Notes: a model not told the origin generated them from the letters alone. A DNA stretch of 64,000 nucleotides from Nostoc paludosum FACHB-159 (GCF_014698835.1 NZ_JACJTU010000009.1:124001-188000), one strand, 5' to 3'; positions 18,961 through 27,832 are shown, numbered from the stretch's first letter. Numbers and translations: made by a program.

Positions 18961-19003
18961 AGCGCATGAGCGAAAATATGTAAATAAGTTCGCTTCATGC
19001 GCT
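18961..19003. other. strong hairpin with 14-nt loop
   Basis: AGCGCATGAGCGAA (18961-18974) pairs with the complementary 18989-19003, with one bulged base. It lies between the ABC ATPase start and the 21-bp array, so it could be the palindromic part of a dispersed repeat or a regulatory hairpin. Confidence 0.6.
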
Positions 19004-19080
19004 ATGCTGCCAAAAATTTGGGATTATTTTAAGCAAGTTGTTTGATTGTGTTTGTGGCGAAATATACCAAATACTATAAC

Positions 19081-19383
19081 TTTGCGACTTTAAAACCAGC
19101 TTTTGCGACTTTAAAACTAGCTTTTGCGACTTTAAAACTAGCTTTTGCGACTTTAAAACTAGCTTTTGCGACTTTAAAACTAGCTTTTGCGACTTTAAAA
19201 CTAGCTTTTGCGACTTTAAAACTAGCTTTTGCGACTTTAAAACTAGCTTTTGCGACTTTAAAACTAGCTTTTGCGACTTTAAAACTAGCTTTTGCGACTT
19301 TAAAACCAGCTTTTGCGACTTTAAAACTAGCTTTTGCGACTTTAAAACCAGCTTTTGCGACTTTAAAACCAGCTTTTGCGACT
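19081..19383. repeat. 21-bp minisatellite, 14 copies
   Basis: Unit TTTGCGACTTTAAAACTAGCT, 14 nearly identical full copies and one partial. Variants differ by ACCAGC in place of ACTAGC. The period is seven codons, so one frame (from 19042) stays open and reads FATLKLA over and over. No Shine-Dalgarno or non-repeat domain supports a real gene. Not a CRISPR: there are no spacers. Confidence 0.95.
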
Positions 19384-19432
19384 AGTTTTGTATTAACTTA
19401 AGCAGGAGTGGGAAAACTACAAAATTAGCACG

Positions 19433-20911
19433 CTATTTAACAACTTTTAACGTTTTGAGGGTAGTATCATTGCAACCGCTGATAAATCCTCCCATTGCCT
19501 GGATTTGTTGTAAGTAGTCAAGAACGGGTTTGGTGATGAGTTCCCCTGGCATTAATACGGGAATACCTGGAGGATAAGGACAGACGATTTCGGTACAAAT
19601 GCGATCGCAAGTCTTTGCTAAAGGTAATGTTTCACTAACAGCAAAAAAAGCTTCACGGGGAGACAAATATAAATTAGTATCGAGTGTTTCGGTAAGATCC
19701 TGGCAAATATAGTTTTTAACATTCAACTTGGTTCGGTGATATTCTTTGCCGAGGATGGAAAAACCTTGGACTAATTGTTCAATATCAGCTGCGGTGTTGC
19801 CCAAACTAATAATAAAAGTTAGGTGCTGCGGGGAAGGAAATTCAGCAGTCACCGCAAACTTTTCATCTAGAATTTCATCTGCGGCAAATCCGGTTAAACC
19901 TAAATTAGAAACAGTTACAGTTAATCGCGTTTTATCTAAAGCCACAAAGCCAGTAGATCCCCCCAACCCCCCTTGAGAAGGGGGGCTTAAGACAGATAAG
20001 CCAGGAAGTTGGCTGATTTTGGTTCTGGCTTCTTGGGCAAGTTGCAAAGTGTGAGACATCAGCATTTTTCCGTGGAGTGCCATTTGCTGACGCGCTGCAT
20101 CTAGGGAAGCTAAAAGTATATAACTGGGACTGGTAGACTGTAGGAGTTGCAAGGCTTTACTAATGCGATCGCTATCTATCCTATTACCTTGGATGTGCAG
20201 CATTGATGCCTGTGTCATGGCACCAAGTACTTTGTGGATGGACTGTACAGTTAAATCTGCACCTGCGGCTAAAGCTGGAGTGGGCAATTCGGGATGAAAG
20301 TTAAAGTGTGCGCCGTGTGCTTCATCTACCAGTAGAGGAATATTATATTGATGGGTAATATTGGCGATCGCCCTCAAATCTCCACAAACACCGTAATATG
20401 TTGGGTAGACTGTCAACACTGCTTTAGCGTCGGGATGTTGTTGGAGTGCAGATTCTATAGCTGTCGGTGTGATGCTATGGGCAATATCTAAAACTGAATC
20501 GTATTCAGGATTGAGAAAAATTGGTATTGCACCGGAAAGAATTAAACCAGCGATCGCAGAAGAATGCACATTTCGAGGCAAAATGATTTTATCGCCTGCA
20601 CCACAAGTAGCGAGAATTGCCGCTTCAATTCCACAGGTAGAACCGTTAACCAGAAACCATGTTTGGGAAGCGCCAAATGCTTGGGCTGCTAATTGTTGCG
20701 CTTCTTGAATTACGCCTTGGGGTGCAAAAAGATTATCTAAATCTCCTAATTCGGTTAAGTCAGCGCGAAAGACAGCTTTGCCAAGTAAATCGGCTAGAGG
20801 TTGAGAAATGCCATTGCCTTGTTTGTGTCCTGGCGTGTAAAAAGGAGCATGGGCACGTGTTGTGTTGGCTTTTAGGGCGTCTAAGAGGGGTGTTTGGTTT
20901 TGATCGAGCAT
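19433..20911 (-). CDS. PLP-dependent Orn/Lys/Arg decarboxylase family protein
   Basis: 492-aa fold-type I PLP enzyme of the basic amino acid decarboxylase family, probably making a polyamine precursor (agmatine, cadaverine or putrescine). PLP contacts are visible: NGSTCGIEAAIL, the VDEAHGAHF aspartate loop, and Schiff-base Lys in QSIHKVLGAMTQ. The C-terminal domain YPPGIPVLMPGE is present. At about residue 308 an in-frame insert (PPSQGGLGG, 19958-19990) comes from a CCCCCC/GGGGGG hairpin repeat. Substrate preference cannot be told. Confidence 0.9.
   Translation of the reverse strand: MLDQNQTPLLDALKANTTRAHAPFYTPGHKQGNGISQPLADLLGKAVFRADLTELGDLDNLFAPQGVIQEAQQLAAQAFGASQTWFLVNGSTCGIEAAILATCGAGDKIILPRNVHSSAIAGLILSGAIPIFLNPEYDSVLDIAHSITPTAIESALQQHPDAKAVLTVYPTYYGVCGDLRAIANITHQYNIPLLVDEAHGAHFNFHPELPTPALAAGADLTVQSIHKVLGAMTQASMLHIQGNRIDSDRISKALQLLQSTSPSYILLASLDAARQQMALHGKMLMSHTLQLAQEARTKISQLPGLSVLSPPSQGGLGGSTGFVALDKTRLTVTVSNLGLTGFAADEILDEKFAVTAEFPSPQHLTFIISLGNTAADIEQLVQGFSILGKEYHRTKLNVKNYICQDLTETLDTNLYLSPREAFFAVSETLPLAKTCDRICTEIVCPYPPGIPVLMPGELITKPVLDYLQQIQAMGGFISGCNDTTLKTLKVVK
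19958..19990. repeat. C6/G6 hairpin repeat inserted in the decarboxylase gene
   Basis: CCCCCCAACCCCCCTTGAG followed by AAGGGGGG. This palindromic motif is a well-known dispersed repeat of filamentous cyanobacteria; read on the minus strand it encodes PPSQGGLGG. Confidence 0.8.
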
Positions 20912-20971
20912 TTAGAGAGAAAGAACCGTTAATGATAAAATTTCAAGTCTGTTAGGGCATATTCATAAACG

Positions 20972-21316
20972 ATGAAATTACCCAACGGCGAGCAAGCAGA
21001 GATTTCTATGCAAAAGCTCATAGGTTATTGTCTAAACCCAGAACATCCGAGTGGGAAACATAAAGCCAGAGTTTTCGCATCAATTCTAGGAATCACGCTA
21101 GAAAATGCCGATGTTTTGCGTGAACTTATTCAAACAGCAGCAGTTACAGGTGAAGTTGTTCAGCAAAGTACTACACAATTTGGTCAACAGTTTAAGGTAG
21201 ATTGGATAGTACCTGATACAGACTCAATCAGGCTGCGGACAATCTGGGAAACTACAGCTAATAATCCCTATCCACGTTTGATTACAGCATTTGTGAAATT
21301 GAATGAAAAAAATTAA
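20972..21316 (+). CDS. DUF6883 domain protein
   Basis: 114-aa single-domain protein. It has the KLPNGEQAEISMQKLIGYCL, then HPSGKHKARVF and the C-terminal SIRLRTIWET / PRLITAFV pattern that I associate with DUF6883, a domain also found at the ends of polymorphic toxins (from memory). Its stop overlaps the start of the next gene by 14 bases, so the two are translationally coupled. Confidence 0.75.
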   Translation: MKLPNGEQAEISMQKLIGYCLNPEHPSGKHKARVFASILGITLENADVLRELIQTAAVTGEVVQQSTTQFGQQFKVDWIVPDTDSIRLRTIWETTANNPYPRLITAFVKLNEKN

Positions 21317-21563
21317 ACTTTTGGATACTATTGCTACACTCAAGCCGATTCCTATTGAGAGATTAGAACTAGTGGAAGAAGATTATACTTCTATCGAAAG
21401 CTTACCCAGTGGGCAAGTTGGAACAATTGTAGAAGTGTATGAGCAAGAAGAAGAATATCATTATTTAGTCGAGTTTGCTGATACCCAAGGTTGTGAATAT
21501 GCAATGGCGACTTTGAGAGCAGATGAAATCTTAGTTTTACATTATGATTTGGCAATTGCCTAA
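21303..21563 (+). CDS. DUF4926 domain protein
   Basis: 86-aa protein with the DUF4926 pattern: KLLDTIATLKPIP near the start, SGQVGTIVEVY, then EVEF-like strands (YLVEFADTQGCEYAMATL). This domain is often encoded next to DUF6883, and the pair may be toxin and immunity partner; that function is inferred. Overlaps the previous gene by 14 bases. Confidence 0.75.
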   Translation: MKKIKLLDTIATLKPIPIERLELVEEDYTSIESLPSGQVGTIVEVYEQEEEYHYLVEFADTQGCEYAMATLRADEILVLHYDLAIA

Positions 21564-21637
21564 TTTTTTACTTTAGGGTCTATATCTGAATAAAGTTGCG
21601 ATCGCTTATAAATTATTCCTCATGCACAGCATAGAGT

Positions 21638-21676
21638 AATAAATACGAATTACGAATTACGAATTACGAATTATTC
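21638..21676. repeat. AATTACG short tandem repeat
   Basis: Four copies of ACGAATT. The complementary heptamer is arrayed at 46641-46665. Confidence 0.85.
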
Positions 21677-21678
21677 AC

Positions 21679-22386
21679 ATGAGGCCTTATCATCAAGTTG
21701 CGATTTTTGAGTGTGGTGAACCTTTGATGGCGATTCCTTTGGAATTGTTTGCGGTGGAATCTCCCCATCCTTATGAAAAGTTAGGTGCGCCTTATGGCGA
21801 TCGCTCTCCTTATTATCTCCGTCAAAGCGTCATTGAAAACTTGATTCAAGCGCAAAATTACCTGGAATTGTTGCGTCGGAAATGGCGAATTCAAATCTTT
21901 GATGCCTATCGCCCAGTAGCAGTCCAACAGTTTATGGTAGATTACAGCTTCGCGCAAGCAGTACAAGAAAGGGGACTGACTGAGGCAGAATTATTACCAA
22001 ACCAACGCCAAGAAATTTGGCAGACGGTTTATGAAATTTGGGCTGTACCGAGTTTGGATGAAAAAACTCCCCCTCCTCACAGTACCGGCGCTGCGGTGGA
22101 TGTAACGCTGGTAGATGATACTGGGGAAATAGTGAATATGGGTTCGCCCATTGATGAAATGTCAGGGCGATCGCATCCTGATTATTATGCCAATAAGGAC
22201 GACCCACAAGCAGAAAAATATCATGCTCACCGTCAGCTATTGCAAGAGGTAATGTTAAAAGCCGACTTTCAACGCAACCCTAAAGAGTGGTGGCATTTTT
22301 CCTTTGGCGATCAAATGTGGGCTTGGCTGAATAATCAATCTCAGAGAGTCAATCCCGTTACCGCACGTTATGGACGTGTTCTATAG
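21679..22386 (+). CDS. M15 family D-Ala-D-Ala dipeptidase (VanX/DdpX-like)
   Basis: 235-aa zinc peptidase, expected to hydrolyse D-Ala-D-Ala from peptidoglycan turnover. The VanX zinc motif is visible as PPHSTGAAVDV (His and Asp ligands) and the catalytic Glu-Trp-Trp-His in PKEWWHFS. The N-terminal region has FDAYRPVAVQQFM, another family signature. No signal peptide, so probably cytoplasmic. A repeat spacer (GACTCTGCGTT type) follows. Confidence 0.88.
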   Translation: MRPYHQVAIFECGEPLMAIPLELFAVESPHPYEKLGAPYGDRSPYYLRQSVIENLIQAQNYLELLRRKWRIQIFDAYRPVAVQQFMVDYSFAQAVQERGLTEAELLPNQRQEIWQTVYEIWAVPSLDEKTPPPHSTGAAVDVTLVDDTGEIVNMGSPIDEMSGRSHPDYYANKDDPQAEKYHAHRQLLQEVMLKADFQRNPKEWWHFSFGDQMWAWLNNQSQRVNPVTARYGRVL

Positions 22387-22389
22387 ATA

Positions 22390-22486
22390 CCTCAGAGGAA
22401 AACTCTGCGTGACTCTGCGTTAAAACACTATTTTTTCAACGCAAAGGGGCGCAGAGTCAACGCGAAGGGACGCAGAGGTTTGCTGA
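22390..22486. repeat. inverted GACTCTGCG/CGCAGAG repeat
   Basis: CTCTGCGTGACTCTGCGTT (22406-22424) faces the complementary CGCAAAGGGGCGCAGAG and CGCAGAGG (22440-22480). A common intergenic palindrome in these genomes. Confidence 0.65.
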
Positions 22487-22960
22487 TTACGCATCTTGAG
22501 GATTTAATTCCCTTAACTCCTCTGTGGTGTAAGTTCCAATGGGAGTCCAAATTAGATAAGGAAGGAGTAAAAACGCTGCTAGTGGAGAAATCGGCAAAAC
22601 GCAGATAGCAAGGACAACGGCACAAATCAAACCAACTAGTCCGAGAATTTCTCCTACTTTAAGACTGCGAAACCTCAGCATTAAAGGTATGTAGGCGACT
22701 GTGATAATTTCCACCAAAAGGTACAAACCCATTAACAGCCAAGTAATTATGCCTCCTGGGTTTTTTTGCCAGACAATATTGGCTGAAACTGCACCAGAAA
22801 TAAAAATCACAGTCCAGATGAATGGAATCAGTGGCTCAAAAACTAGCCATCGAGGGCGACTTAATTTTGCAAACCATTTAACATCGCGGGGCGTGATGAA
22901 GAAACTACCAAGGGCAACGAAAAAAGTTACAGCCCCAATTACTATCCAAGATGAAATCAT
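22487..22960 (-). CDS. TspO/MBR family protein (copy 1)
   Basis: 157-aa five-helix membrane protein of the TspO family, which binds tetrapyrroles and other ligands and takes part in stress signalling. Family features: RDVKWFAKLSRPRWLVFEP, FIWTVIFISGA, and LIWTPIGTYTTEELRELNP at the end. 58-ish percent of positions look the same as in copy 2 by eye. Separated by about 120 bases from it and in the same direction. Confidence 0.88.
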   Translation of the reverse strand: MISSWIVIGAVTFFVALGSFFITPRDVKWFAKLSRPRWLVFEPLIPFIWTVIFISGAVSANIVWQKNPGGIITWLLMGLYLLVEIITVAYIPLMLRFRSLKVGEILGLVGLICAVVLAICVLPISPLAAFLLLPYLIWTPIGTYTTEELRELNPQDA

Positions 22961-23080
22961 ACTCCACTCTTGCTTGTGTATTTTGTCTAGCCATACACTG
23001 CAAGTTTGACAATTTAGAAGATAGGTTAAATCATTCGCTGGTGCTAATCTTAATAGAAAAATCCAAAATCTAAAATAGTA

Positions 23081-23554
23081 CTAGGCATCTTGGGGATTGA
23101 GGTTAATCATCTGCCAAGTGGTATAAGTTCCGATGGGACTCCAGAGCAAATAAGGAATTAGTAACAGTGCTGCCCAACCAGAAATACTTAAGACTGCAAG
23201 CATCAACAAAGCACCAATGAGAAAACCTGTACCACCGAGAATTGTGCCGACTTTTAAGCTACGAAGTCTAAACATTACGGGCGTATAGGCAATAGTCACA
23301 ATTTCTAATAGCAAATATAAACCCATGATTAACCAGGTTGAAGTACTCCCTGGGTCTTTTTCCCAAACAATATAAGCTGACCAAGCACCGCAAATAAATA
23401 TTACAGTCCAAATAATTGGAATCGCGCCTTCAAAAGTTAGCCATCTCGGCCGTTGTAAGCGCTTGAACCATTGGCGATCGCCAGGTGTAATCGCGTTAGC
23501 CGCCAAGGCAACTAAAAAAGCTACACCGCCAATTACCATCCAAGATTTTATCAT
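23081..23554 (-). CDS. TspO/MBR family protein (copy 2)
   Basis: 157-aa paralogue of the previous gene, same length and same motifs (DRQWFKRLQRPRWLTFEGA, IIWTVIFICGAW, LLWSPIGTYTTWQ). The equal length and adjacency point to a tandem duplication followed by divergence. The C-terminal LNPQDA is shared exactly. Conserved Trp-rich residues that line the tetrapyrrole pocket remain in both. Confidence 0.88.
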   Translation of the reverse strand: MIKSWMVIGGVAFLVALAANAITPGDRQWFKRLQRPRWLTFEGAIPIIWTVIFICGAWSAYIVWEKDPGSTSTWLIMGLYLLLEIVTIAYTPVMFRLRSLKVGTILGGTGFLIGALLMLAVLSISGWAALLLIPYLLWSPIGTYTTWQMINLNPQDA

Positions 23555-23689
23555 GCCCCTTATCCTTTACAAGCGCTATCTATCGCTGAAATATCACTCT
23601 TTATAGTGTTATTTTGTCAATTTAGCTGCTAAAGACTCATCATCCTTGAGTTTGATAACTTTTCATCGTTTGGCATGATTTTAAATTAT

Positions 23690-23825
23690 TGAGCATTGGG
23701 CATTGGGCATGGGGCATTGGGCATTGGGTGAGAAAGTATTTCTTTCCTAAATATTTATTTCCTAGTCACCAGTCCCCAATCCCCAGTCCCCAGTCCCCAG
23801 TCCCCAGTCCCCCATCCCCTATGCC
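23690..23825. repeat. composite dispersed repeat, copy 2
   Basis: GGGCATT units (23692-23728), the 45-bp core (23722-23766) and CCCCAGT units (23767-23815). Reverse complement of the copy at 14870-14993, with an identical core. Confidence 0.9.
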
Positions 23826-23948
23826 CCACTTCCCATTTATTCCCAAAGATGACAACCCTATTCTGTCTCAAGGTGGGGGTATAGGGTAGAGAGGGGAAAT
23901 ATTCTGAGCAATAGGGGGATAAGGTAATTAAACTCAATGGTAATTAAT

Positions 23949-24542
23949 ATGCAAACTGAATCGGAAATGCGCTCATCGAAGACGTTGGCGCAACCATCGC
24001 TAGCACCTGAAACGCGAGGAATTGGCAATACTATTCGCCTGACAGGCTGGGTTACTCTGTGGCTCCAATTGGCAATTGGAGCAGTTTCTGTCTTAGCTTT
24101 GTTGTTCGCCTTGACTGGTCGTAACTTCGTTCAACAACAGAATACCGGTCTTGGAATTGGCGTATTTTGGGCTGTATGCGGAATTGTGGTGTTGTTATTT
24201 AGTCTCTATTTGGATTTTCGTTACACTCGCATAGGCAAAGCTCTAGAAAATAGCAATCCAGCTTTACATCCTAGTAAGCCAGATACAACTAAAATCCTCC
24301 GTTTAGGGATAATTATAAGTTTAGTAGGAATATTATTAACTCTTTTAGGTGCTAGTTCAACTATATTTGTCCTAGTTGCAAAATCTATATCTCAACCTCC
24401 AGGGGTGGCAATCACTGACCCCTACAGGATTATTCGGCCGATGGATGTTTTTGTTGCTGTGGCAGACATCACCGGAATTGCTGCTCACTATCTAGGTACT
24501 GTCGCCTCATTATGGTTGCTGGAGCGAGTCCACCAACACTAG
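23949..24542 (+). CDS. DUF3611 family membrane protein
   Basis: About 197-aa protein with four predicted transmembrane helices (ITLWLQLAIGAVSVLALLFA-like near 35-55; GIGVFWAVCGIVVLLFSLYL; LGIIISLVGILLTLLGAS; and near the C-terminus). It matches the DUF3611 (Tic21-like) type known from cyanobacteria and chloroplasts. ATG at 23937 is also possible; 23949 (MQTESEMRS) lies nearer the conserved part. Role unknown. Confidence 0.8.
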   Translation: MQTESEMRSSKTLAQPSLAPETRGIGNTIRLTGWVTLWLQLAIGAVSVLALLFALTGRNFVQQQNTGLGIGVFWAVCGIVVLLFSLYLDFRYTRIGKALENSNPALHPSKPDTTKILRLGIIISLVGILLTLLGASSTIFVLVAKSISQPPGVAITDPYRIIRPMDVFVAVADITGIAAHYLGTVASLWLLERVHQH

Positions 24543-24575
24543 CACCGCTTTAAGTAGTTCGTAATTTCTAATTTT

Positions 24576-24659
24576 GAACTTTATTAATGAGTATCTGAAC
24601 TTCATTAATGAGCCTTTGAACTCTATTAATGAGGCTTTGATACTCGCCAACGAGGAGCG
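24576..24659. repeat. 21-bp degenerate array, 4 copies
   Basis: GAACTTTATTAATGAGTATCT, GAACTTCATTAATGAGCCTTT, GAACTCTATTAATGAGGCTTT and a diverged fourth. On the minus strand one frame reads LINRVQR, LINEVQI, LINKVQ. The period of 21 matches the arrays at 19081, 32003 and 41791. Confidence 0.85.
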
Positions 24660-25025
24660 TAATCTTAAAACAGACAGACAAGAGAATAGTATTAAAACTT
24701 AGTATTAAAACTTTTACAAATGATAGCATTTCACAAAATACTCGATACCAATGATTAGCCTCTAATTCTTTCCACCCTGCTCCCTGCCCCTCTGCCTCTC
24801 TTCCTAGCATTAACATTCCTTTAGAGTCTTAAAGTTGCGACTTTAAGACAATTTTGTTTATTACCTATGATAGTTACTAATACTCACCTGAATCAGCGAA
24901 AGTAGTGGGAGAAATCGGTGAGGTAAATATACTTAGTAATAGAGGTTCAAAGCATGGACTCAACAGGTAAGGGTCAAATTGTGGACTCGTCCTGGCATCT
25001 TCCACTACCGTTGAAAGAGTATGCG

Positions 25026-25193
25026 ATGAGCCGAGTGACTGTCTACTTTTATAGCGACGGGTGGGTTCCAATTAAATATTGTTCTTTGCAAAAGGCAATT
25101 TTATTGTGCCACAAAGCAAAACTAGAAGGTATGGAAATTTTAATATTTCCTACTGATTTAGATCCTAACCAATTCTCAAGATCTTTTAATTAA
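25026..25193 (+). CDS. small conserved-looking hypothetical protein, 55 aa
   Basis: From ATG 25026 (MSRVTVYFYSDGWVPIKYC) the protein is compact and looks folded: a strand pair, then a helix (LQKAILLCHKAKLEGM) and a final strand MEILIFPTDLD. The frame opens at 24954, but the first 24 residues look non-coding. Followed by a rho-independent terminator. Function unknown. Confidence 0.55.
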   Translation: MSRVTVYFYSDGWVPIKYCSLQKAILLCHKAKLEGMEILIFPTDLDPNQFSRSFN

Positions 25194-25250
25194 AATGCAT
25201 TTAGTTCAACCGTTTTTGAAAATACTTTGTAATCAATGAATTGACTATAT

Positions 25251-25277
25251 AGGCGTACATAGGTACGCCTTTTATTT
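25251..25277 (+). terminator. rho-independent terminator
   Basis: AGGCGTAC (25251-25258), loop ATAG, GTACGCCT (25263-25270), then TTTATTT. Ends the 25026 gene. Confidence 0.85.
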
Positions 25278-25313
25278 ATAGATGCTATTCAAGATTAATA
25301 CTAACAAAAACTT

Positions 25314-25946
25314 TTAGCGTTCCAATGGGCTTTTTTTCTGCGCTGCGGAATTAACAGTTTGTTCGATTCTTTTCAACCTTGTTTCTGGACGTTTAGCATT
25401 CTCAATCCAAAAAAGAATATTCTTTTTGGATGAGTTGCTAAATGCTTCAAAATAATCTTTAGCAGTTTTGTTTGCTTCTAATGCCTGATTTAAATCTGAG
25501 GGAATAATTAATGCTTCGATCGCATCTAAAGAATTCCACGCTCCATTTTGTTTTGCAATTGCAATTTTTTCCAAACCCGCTTTAGTAATTAAACCTTGTT
25601 CCATAAGTTCTTCAATATATTGTTTATTTAATTTTGACCATACACTTTTTGATTTTCGAGGTGTAAAAATTTGCATATAACGTTCTGCATCTAATGATTT
25701 GACTTTACTATCAATCCAACCAAAACATAAGGCTTCTTTTACTGCTTCGCTATATCGAACACTTGGTTTACCACTTTTGACTTTGTAGTAGATGAGCCAC
25801 ACACCAGAAGAAGTGAGATGGTTTGTTTCTAACCATTTTCGCCATTCTTCGCGGCTATTGGGGCAAAAAGTGGCGAATTCATTATTTAATTTCGATACAC
25901 CAATATTCTCCGTTTTGATTGGATTTATCTCTGAATTTTGCTGCAT
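25314..25946 (-). CDS. YdeI/OmpD-associated family protein
   Basis: 210-aa cytoplasmic protein of the YdeI family (bacteriocin-protection/OmpD-associated type). Typical elements are REEWRKWLETNHLTSSGVWL, SEAVKEALCFGWIDSKVK and FTPRKSKSVWSKLN, with the C-terminal helix KRIEQTVNSA. Biochemical role is unclear. The upstream ends are head-to-head with the AlkA gene (about 30 bases between starts), so a shared promoter region is likely. Confidence 0.88.
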   Translation of the reverse strand: MQQNSEINPIKTENIGVSKLNNEFATFCPNSREEWRKWLETNHLTSSGVWLIYYKVKSGKPSVRYSEAVKEALCFGWIDSKVKSLDAERYMQIFTPRKSKSVWSKLNKQYIEELMEQGLITKAGLEKIAIAKQNGAWNSLDAIEALIIPSDLNQALEANKTAKDYFEAFSNSSKKNILFWIENAKRPETRLKRIEQTVNSAAQKKSPLER

Positions 25947-26004
25947 TTGCTTGGCGTTAAAGTTGATACATTAGTAATTGCTAGATATTAGAATTATTAC
26001 AAAA

Positions 26005-26664
26005 ATGACTCAAATACCTGAACTAGAATTGCTGACTGAAGAAAGTTTTAGCCGTGGTTTAATGGTACTTGCCAGTATTGACAATGATTTGGCTCAGATT
26101 TTAGAAACACTGGGGCCTCCACCAATTTGGTCAAGAGAACCGGGTTTTGCAACCCTTGTGTGGATAATTCTCGAACAACAAGTTTCCTTAGCAGCTGCAA
26201 AAGCTGTATTTACACGTTTATGTGGGGTTGTTGTAACGCTGACGCCAGAAAATTTTCTCACATTGGATGATGCTCAATTAAAAGGGATTGGATTCAGTCG
26301 CCAAAAAATTTTATACTGTCGTGGTTTGGCGGATGCGATCGCCACTGGTCAGCTTGACCTCAGTAAGCTCTCAAAAATGGACGAAACTGCTATTAGAACT
26401 CAATTAAAGCGTCTCAAAGGGATTGGAGATTGGACAGTTGATATTTATTTACTCATGGCGCTGCAACGTGCTGATGTCTTTCCCAAAGGCGATTTAGGAT
26501 TAGCGATCGCTTTACAAAAGCTCAAAAACTTGGGAACACGTCCAACACCAGCACAACTAGAAACAATGACTCAACACTGGCGACCCTGGCGAGCGATCGC
26601 TGCAAGACTTCTCTGGCACTACTACCTCAGTAATGCCAATAGTAATAAGTTGATGGGCGTCTAA
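26005..26664 (+). CDS. DNA-3-methyladenine glycosylase II family (AlkA-like)
   Basis: About 219-aa base-excision-repair glycosylase that removes alkylated purines. The helix-hairpin-helix LKGIGDWTVDIYLL and the following catalytic Asp in FPKGDLG are present; an N-terminal AlkA extra domain is absent, as in the short class. The ATG at 26005 is preferred to the TTG at 25978. Divergent from the YdeI-type gene. Confidence 0.9.
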   Translation: MTQIPELELLTEESFSRGLMVLASIDNDLAQILETLGPPPIWSREPGFATLVWIILEQQVSLAAAKAVFTRLCGVVVTLTPENFLTLDDAQLKGIGFSRQKILYCRGLADAIATGQLDLSKLSKMDETAIRTQLKRLKGIGDWTVDIYLLMALQRADVFPKGDLGLAIALQKLKNLGTRPTPAQLETMTQHWRPWRAIAARLLWHYYLSNANSNKLMGV

Positions 26665-26800
26665 ATTGTAGATTTTTATGTATTCTCGCAGTTCAGCATC
26701 TCCTATAGGAGAAGACAGTCTTTTACGCTTTATTATCACTAAATGACCAATCACTAATGACCAATTAGAAATTGGCAGTTTGTTTAATCAATATAATCAA

Positions 26801-27805
26801 ATGGTAGAAAATAAATTAAGTCTAACACAAGAAAAATCTGATAAAGCTTCAAACATTCTGCCGATAATAGTAGTCATAATTGCATTATTAGCTTTATCTA
26901 CAACAGCAATATTTATTAAAATTGCTGTTAGCCAAATGAGTGCTGTTGCTACATTATTTAATCGCTTGTGGATAGCAACTATTATCTTTGGGTTATGGAC
27001 TGGAATTAACCAAGCACGTACTCAAATTAAAGATGATAAACCGATTTTACCTGAGCAGCGTTATGCAATTAAAGAGATAGCGTTCTTAATAGCAGTGGGT
27101 TTAGTTCATGTATTAGGTCGATTATCTTGGACTTGGTCGCTAACTCAAACTGGTGCTGCTAATGCTAATGCCTTAGGTAGTCTCAATCCGATATTTACTA
27201 CATTAGGGGGATGGCTATTTTTTGGCCAAATTTTTGGGCGCAAATTTATCATCGGTTTGGTTTTGGCTGTACTGGGTGCGATCGCTGTTGGATTTGAAGA
27301 TTTATTGCGCTCTAATAATAATATTACAGGTGATGTTGTTGCCGTCATTTCATCGGTTTTTTATGCGGCAAACTTTTTACTTATCGAGCAGATTCGTAAT
27401 AAATTTTCAATTCTCACCATACTTGTGTGGCGTTGTGCGATCGCAACTTCATTGATGATACCAGTAGTACTAATCTTTGAAAAACAAGTTTTCCCAGTTA
27501 CCTTATCGGGATGGCTAGTAGTATTTGCGCTAGGTGCTATTTGTGAAGCCTTGGGTCATGGACTGATTGTATACAGCCTGAAAACTTTTTCTTCAGGATT
27601 CATCTCACTACTATTGTTACTCAATCCAGTGATTGTTGCGATTCTTGCTTGGATACTTTTCTCGGAAAATTTGAGTATTTTTAACTTGCTAGGCCTGGCT
27701 TTAATTTTAGGAGGTATTTATCTAGCGACTTCTAACAAAGAATCGATTAAATCTAGCGTTAACAATACCATGCAGGATTCCACGCGATCGTCTACTACTA
27801 ATTAA
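26801..27805 (+). CDS. EamA/DMT family transporter
   Basis: About 334-aa membrane protein with ten predicted helices in two EamA halves (first about 20-165, second about 175-310), each with the ATLFNRLWIATIIFGLW-like and LLLLLNPVIVAILAW motifs. Members export metabolites such as amino acids or purines; substrate unknown. ATG 26801 is preferred to the TTG at 26780. A hydrophilic C-terminal tail ends it. Confidence 0.88.
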   Translation: MVENKLSLTQEKSDKASNILPIIVVIIALLALSTTAIFIKIAVSQMSAVATLFNRLWIATIIFGLWTGINQARTQIKDDKPILPEQRYAIKEIAFLIAVGLVHVLGRLSWTWSLTQTGAANANALGSLNPIFTTLGGWLFFGQIFGRKFIIGLVLAVLGAIAVGFEDLLRSNNNITGDVVAVISSVFYAANFLLIEQIRNKFSILTILVWRCAIATSLMIPVVLIFEKQVFPVTLSGWLVVFALGAICEALGHGLIVYSLKTFSSGFISLLLLLNPVIVAILAWILFSENLSIFNLLGLALILGGIYLATSNKESIKSSVNNTMQDSTRSSTTN

Positions 27806-27832
27806 TTCATAATCCGAATTAATTGTGCCAGG

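Noticed and set aside
19081..19383. CRISPR-like repeat array
   Set aside because: Units abut each other without spacers and the period is a constant 21; it is a minisatellite.
19042..19401. 119-aa FATLKLA-repeat protein
   Set aside because: Open only because the repeat period is a multiple of three; no Shine-Dalgarno and no unique domain.
24568..24816. 82-aa minus-strand ORF
   Set aside because: Its C-terminus is the 21-bp array; the N-terminus comes from short repeats; no coding character.
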